Assembly (NCBI GenBank): GCA_944385575.1
Contig: CALWXT010000016.1
Location: 1 to 34,347, forward strand
DNA from: an uncultured Flavonifractor sp.
GTDB taxonomy: Bacteria > Bacillota > Clostridia > Oscillospirales > Oscillospiraceae
Length of the DNA: 34,347 nt
Direction of reading: 5' to 3'
Shown piece by piece: positions 32,325 to 34,347 of this stretch. The notes beneath the pieces are model-generated. The model had not been told where the DNA came from, did not search any database, and was given only the letters and a program-made list of their open reading frames with translations. Made by a program: the position numbers and the translations under genes. How positions within the stretch are numbered: position 1 is the first letter of the stretch; each line of letters begins with the position of its first letter.

Positions 32325-33355
32325 TTTTTGGTGAGTCCCACGGCCCTGCCATCGGCGTGGTGCTGGAGGGCGTGCCTGCCGGCCTGGAACTGGATCTGGA
32401 ACGGGTCCAGTGGGAACTGGACCGGCGGCGTCCGGGGAAGGACCCAACCGCCACCGCCCGGAAAGAGGCGGACAGGGTGGAGGTGCTCTCCGGCCTCTTT
32501 GAGGGCAAGACCACCGGTGCCCCTCTGGCCATGGTGATCTATAATACCGACCAGCATTCCAAGGACTACGAGTCCATCCGCTACACCCCCCGGCCCAGCC
32601 ACGGGGACTATGCCGGGTTTATCAAGAGCCGGGGTACCCAGGACTACCGGGGCGGCGGCCACTTCTCCGGACGGCTCACCGCGCCGCTGACGGCGGCGGG
32701 GGCGGTAGCCAAGCAGGTGCTGGAGCGCAAGGGCGTGTGGGTGGGTGCCCATATCAGCTCCATCTACGGCATCTGCGATTCGCCTCTGGGTGAGCTGGAC
32801 GAGATGAAGGACGTGGCCAACAAGCCCTTCCCGGTACTGAATGACGCCAAGGGGGAGGAGATGCGCCGGGCCATCCTGGAGGCCAAGGAGCAGCAGGACA
32901 GTGTAGGCGGTGCCATCGAGTGCGGAGTGTGGGGCCTGCCCGCCGGGCTGGGTGCCCCTGACTTCGGCTGCAACGTGGAGGGCATTTTTGCCCAGCACCT
33001 GTTTGCTGTGCCTGCCGTCAAGGGCGTAGACTTCGGCGCTGGTGCGGCCTTCTCCCTAATGCGGGGCAGCGAGGCCAACGACCCCTTCGCGGTGGAGAAC
33101 GGCAAGGTGGTCACCACCACCAACCACGCCGGTGGCGTCAACGGCGGCATTACCAACGGCATGCCGGTGGTGTTTGAGGCCACCATCCGGCCCACGCCCT
33201 CCATCTCCCTGCCCCAGCAGAGCGTGGATCTGCGCACCGGGGAGGAGACAGAAATCGAGATCCACGGCCGCCACGATCCCTGCATCGTCCCCCGGGCGGT
33301 GCCGGTGATCGAGGCCGCCGCCGCCCTGGCCGCCTGCGCGGTGCTGGGTATTTAA
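32312..33355 (+). CDS. aroC: Chorismate synthase
   Basis: Makes chorismate from 5-enolpyruvylshikimate-3-phosphate using reduced FMN. Visible signatures are GESHGPAIGVVLEGVPAGL, RRRPGKDPTATARKEADRV, RPSHGDYAGFIKSRGTQDYR with GGGHFSGRLTAPLTAAGA, NHAGGVNGGITNGMPVVFEA and GRHDPCIVPRAVPVIEAAA. Length is 347 residues. GGGAGG (32297-32302) selects the ATG at 32312; a second in-frame ATG lies three codons on. Overlap with aroA suggests translational coupling. Confidence 0.95.
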   Translation: MRHMIFGESHGPAIGVVLEGVPAGLELDLERVQWELDRRRPGKDPTATARKEADRVEVLSGLFEGKTTGAPLAMVIYNTDQHSKDYESIRYTPRPSHGDYAGFIKSRGTQDYRGGGHFSGRLTAPLTAAGAVAKQVLERKGVWVGAHISSIYGICDSPLGELDEMKDVANKPFPVLNDAKGEEMRRAILEAKEQQDSVGGAIECGVWGLPAGLGAPDFGCNVEGIFAQHLFAVPAVKGVDFGAGAAFSLMRGSEANDPFAVENGKVVTTTNHAGGVNGGITNGMPVVFEATIRPTPSISLPQQSVDLRTGEETEIEIHGRHDPCIVPRAVPVIEAAAALAACAVLGI

Positions 33356-33369
33356 AGGAGCGAATGAAC

Positions 33370-34347
33370 ATGACCGAACTGGAAGGATACCGGCAGGAGA
33401 TCGACCGCATCGATGGGGAACTGGTGAAGCTGTTCCTGGAGCGTATGGCGGTCACCGGCAAGGTGGGGGAATACAAGCAGCGAGCGGGCATCCCGGTGCT
33501 GGACGCCGGCCGAGAGAAGCAGGTCATTGCCGCCAAGACCGCCCTTACCGATGATCCTGCCCGGAAAGCGGATATCGCCGCTCTGTACGAGTCTATCATG
33601 GCCATTTCCCGCCGGCAGCAGCGCCATCTGGTGCGGGAGGGGACGGAGGACGCGGGTTACGCCGCCTGGCTGGCCGACCTGGCCCGTGCCAGAGAGCCAG
33701 TGGCCCGCCCCCGGGTGGTGTACCAGGGGGAGCCAGGCTGTTACAGCGAGGAGGCCGCCGCTGGTTTCTTCGGGGATGATGTGGACAGCCGGGGCCTGGC
33801 CTGGTTTACCGACGTCTTTGCAGCCCTGGAACGGGGAGAGGCCGACTACGCCGTGGTACCGGTGGAGAATTCCTCCACCGGGTCCATCCGGCAGGTGTAC
33901 GACCTGATGGCCCAGTGCCGTTATTCCATCGTGGGAGAGTGGCAGGTGAAGGTGGAGCACTGCCTGATGGCGCTGCCGGGTGTGGAACTCTCTGATATCC
34001 AGAGCGTCTATTCCCATGAGCAGGGTCTGATGCAGTGTGAAAAGTACCTGGACGCCCACCGGGACTGGAAGCGGGTCCCTACCTTGGACACCGCTGGTTC
34101 TGCCAAGCTGGTGGCCGAGACCGGTGATCGCACCGCGGCTGCCATCTGCTCCCGCCGGGCGGCCAGGCTCTACGGCCTGAATATCCTGGCGGAGGGTGTC
34201 AACTACAACAGCATGAACCACACCCGGTTTGCCGTGGTGTCCCCCGTGCCTGAGCTGCGCACCGGCCGGGACAAGATCAGCGCCATGTTCCGCCTGCCCC
34301 ACCAGAGCGGCTCCCTCCACGAGATCCTCACCATCTTCGCCGTCCAG
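33370..34347 (+). CDS. pheA: Bifunctional chorismate mutase/prephenate dehydratase (3' end outside window)
   Basis: Turns chorismate into prephenate and then phenylpyruvate, the phenylalanine branch. The N-terminal AroQ chorismate mutase domain (about 1-85) includes EIDRIDGELVKLFLERMAVT and KVGEYKQRAGIPVLD. The prephenate dehydratase domain (about 115-295) includes VYQGEPGCYSEEAAAGFFG, VENSSTGSIRQVYDLM and the catalytic NHTRFAVV. The ACT domain for Phe feedback begins near ISAMFRLPHQSGSLHEIL and is cut by the window edge. AAAGGAG (33354-33360) favours the ATG at 33370 over the one at 33364. As the last visible gene, it ties the operon to Phe, which agrees with the Phe-rich leader peptide. Confidence 0.94.
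   Translation, partial: MTELEGYRQEIDRIDGELVKLFLERMAVTGKVGEYKQRAGIPVLDAGREKQVIAAKTALTDDPARKADIAALYESIMAISRRQQRHLVREGTEDAGYAAWLADLARAREPVARPRVVYQGEPGCYSEEAAAGFFGDDVDSRGLAWFTDVFAALERGEADYAVVPVENSSTGSIRQVYDLMAQCRYSIVGEWQVKVEHCLMALPGVELSDIQSVYSHEQGLMQCEKYLDAHRDWKRVPTLDTAGSAKLVAETGDRTAAAICSRRAARLYGLNILAEGVNYNSMNHTRFAVVSPVPELRTGRDKISAMFRLPHQSGSLHEILTIFAVQ

Overview
The window looks like the chromosome of a GC-rich anaerobic Firmicute, most likely a gut Oscillospirales relative (Flavonifractor/Lawsonibacter/Oscillibacter type). This is inferred from strong AGGAGG ribosome sites, clostridial-style proteins (DUF1667 with GlpA/GlpB-like partners, DUF362, SLH-domain surface protein, archaeal-type ProRS) and C/G-ending codons; no rRNA or other taxonomic marker is present. 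I saw no tRNA, rRNA, CRISPR array, transposase or phage gene.

Region 1 (1-13720, + strand) is a sugar-acid operon. It starts inside a tripartite tricarboxylate transporter TctA gene. It continues with galactarate dehydratase (garD), a LarA-like nickel-pincer racemase homologue, an AEC permease and a three-gene flavin/iron-sulfur dehydrogenase (GlpA/LhgO-like, GlpB-like, DUF1667). Next come two tandem tartronate semialdehyde reductases (garR), a DapA-superfamily lyase and glycerate 2-kinase, which is followed by an intrinsic terminator. A LysR regulator and a Cys-rich DUF362 protein follow. The logical route is galactarate -> 5-keto-4-deoxyglucarate -> pyruvate + tartronate semialdehyde -> D-glycerate -> 2-phosphoglycerate, with the DapA-like protein in the place of the usual GarL aldolase.

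Region 2 (13726-23120, - strand) is a peptide-type uptake and hydrolysis locus. In transcription order it holds a NUDIX hydrolase and an RpiR-type regulator with its own terminator. After a promoter with an overlapping palindromic operator come a lipoprotein binding protein, a leaky-looking hairpin, two permeases, two ATPases, a creatininase-family amidohydrolase and an M42 metallopeptidase. A bidirectional terminator at 13685-13719 separates it from region 1.

Region 3 (23121-28711, + strand) begins at a compact divergent promoter. It carries an unrecognised 481-residue protein with two C-terminal membrane helices, a secreted SLH protein with about seven tandem beta-rich repeats, and an archaeal/eukaryotic-type prolyl-tRNA synthetase, each with its own signals.

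Region 4 (28712-34347, + strand) is the aromatic amino acid operon aroF-aroB-aroA-aroC-pheA, cut by the window end. Its 235-base leader holds a promoter, a 34-codon ORF rich in Phe/Tyr/Trp codons, a possible antiterminator and a 13-bp intrinsic terminator just before aroF. This has the architecture of ribosome-mediated attenuation, which is unusual for Firmicutes, and is the strongest candidate here for an undescribed regulatory system.
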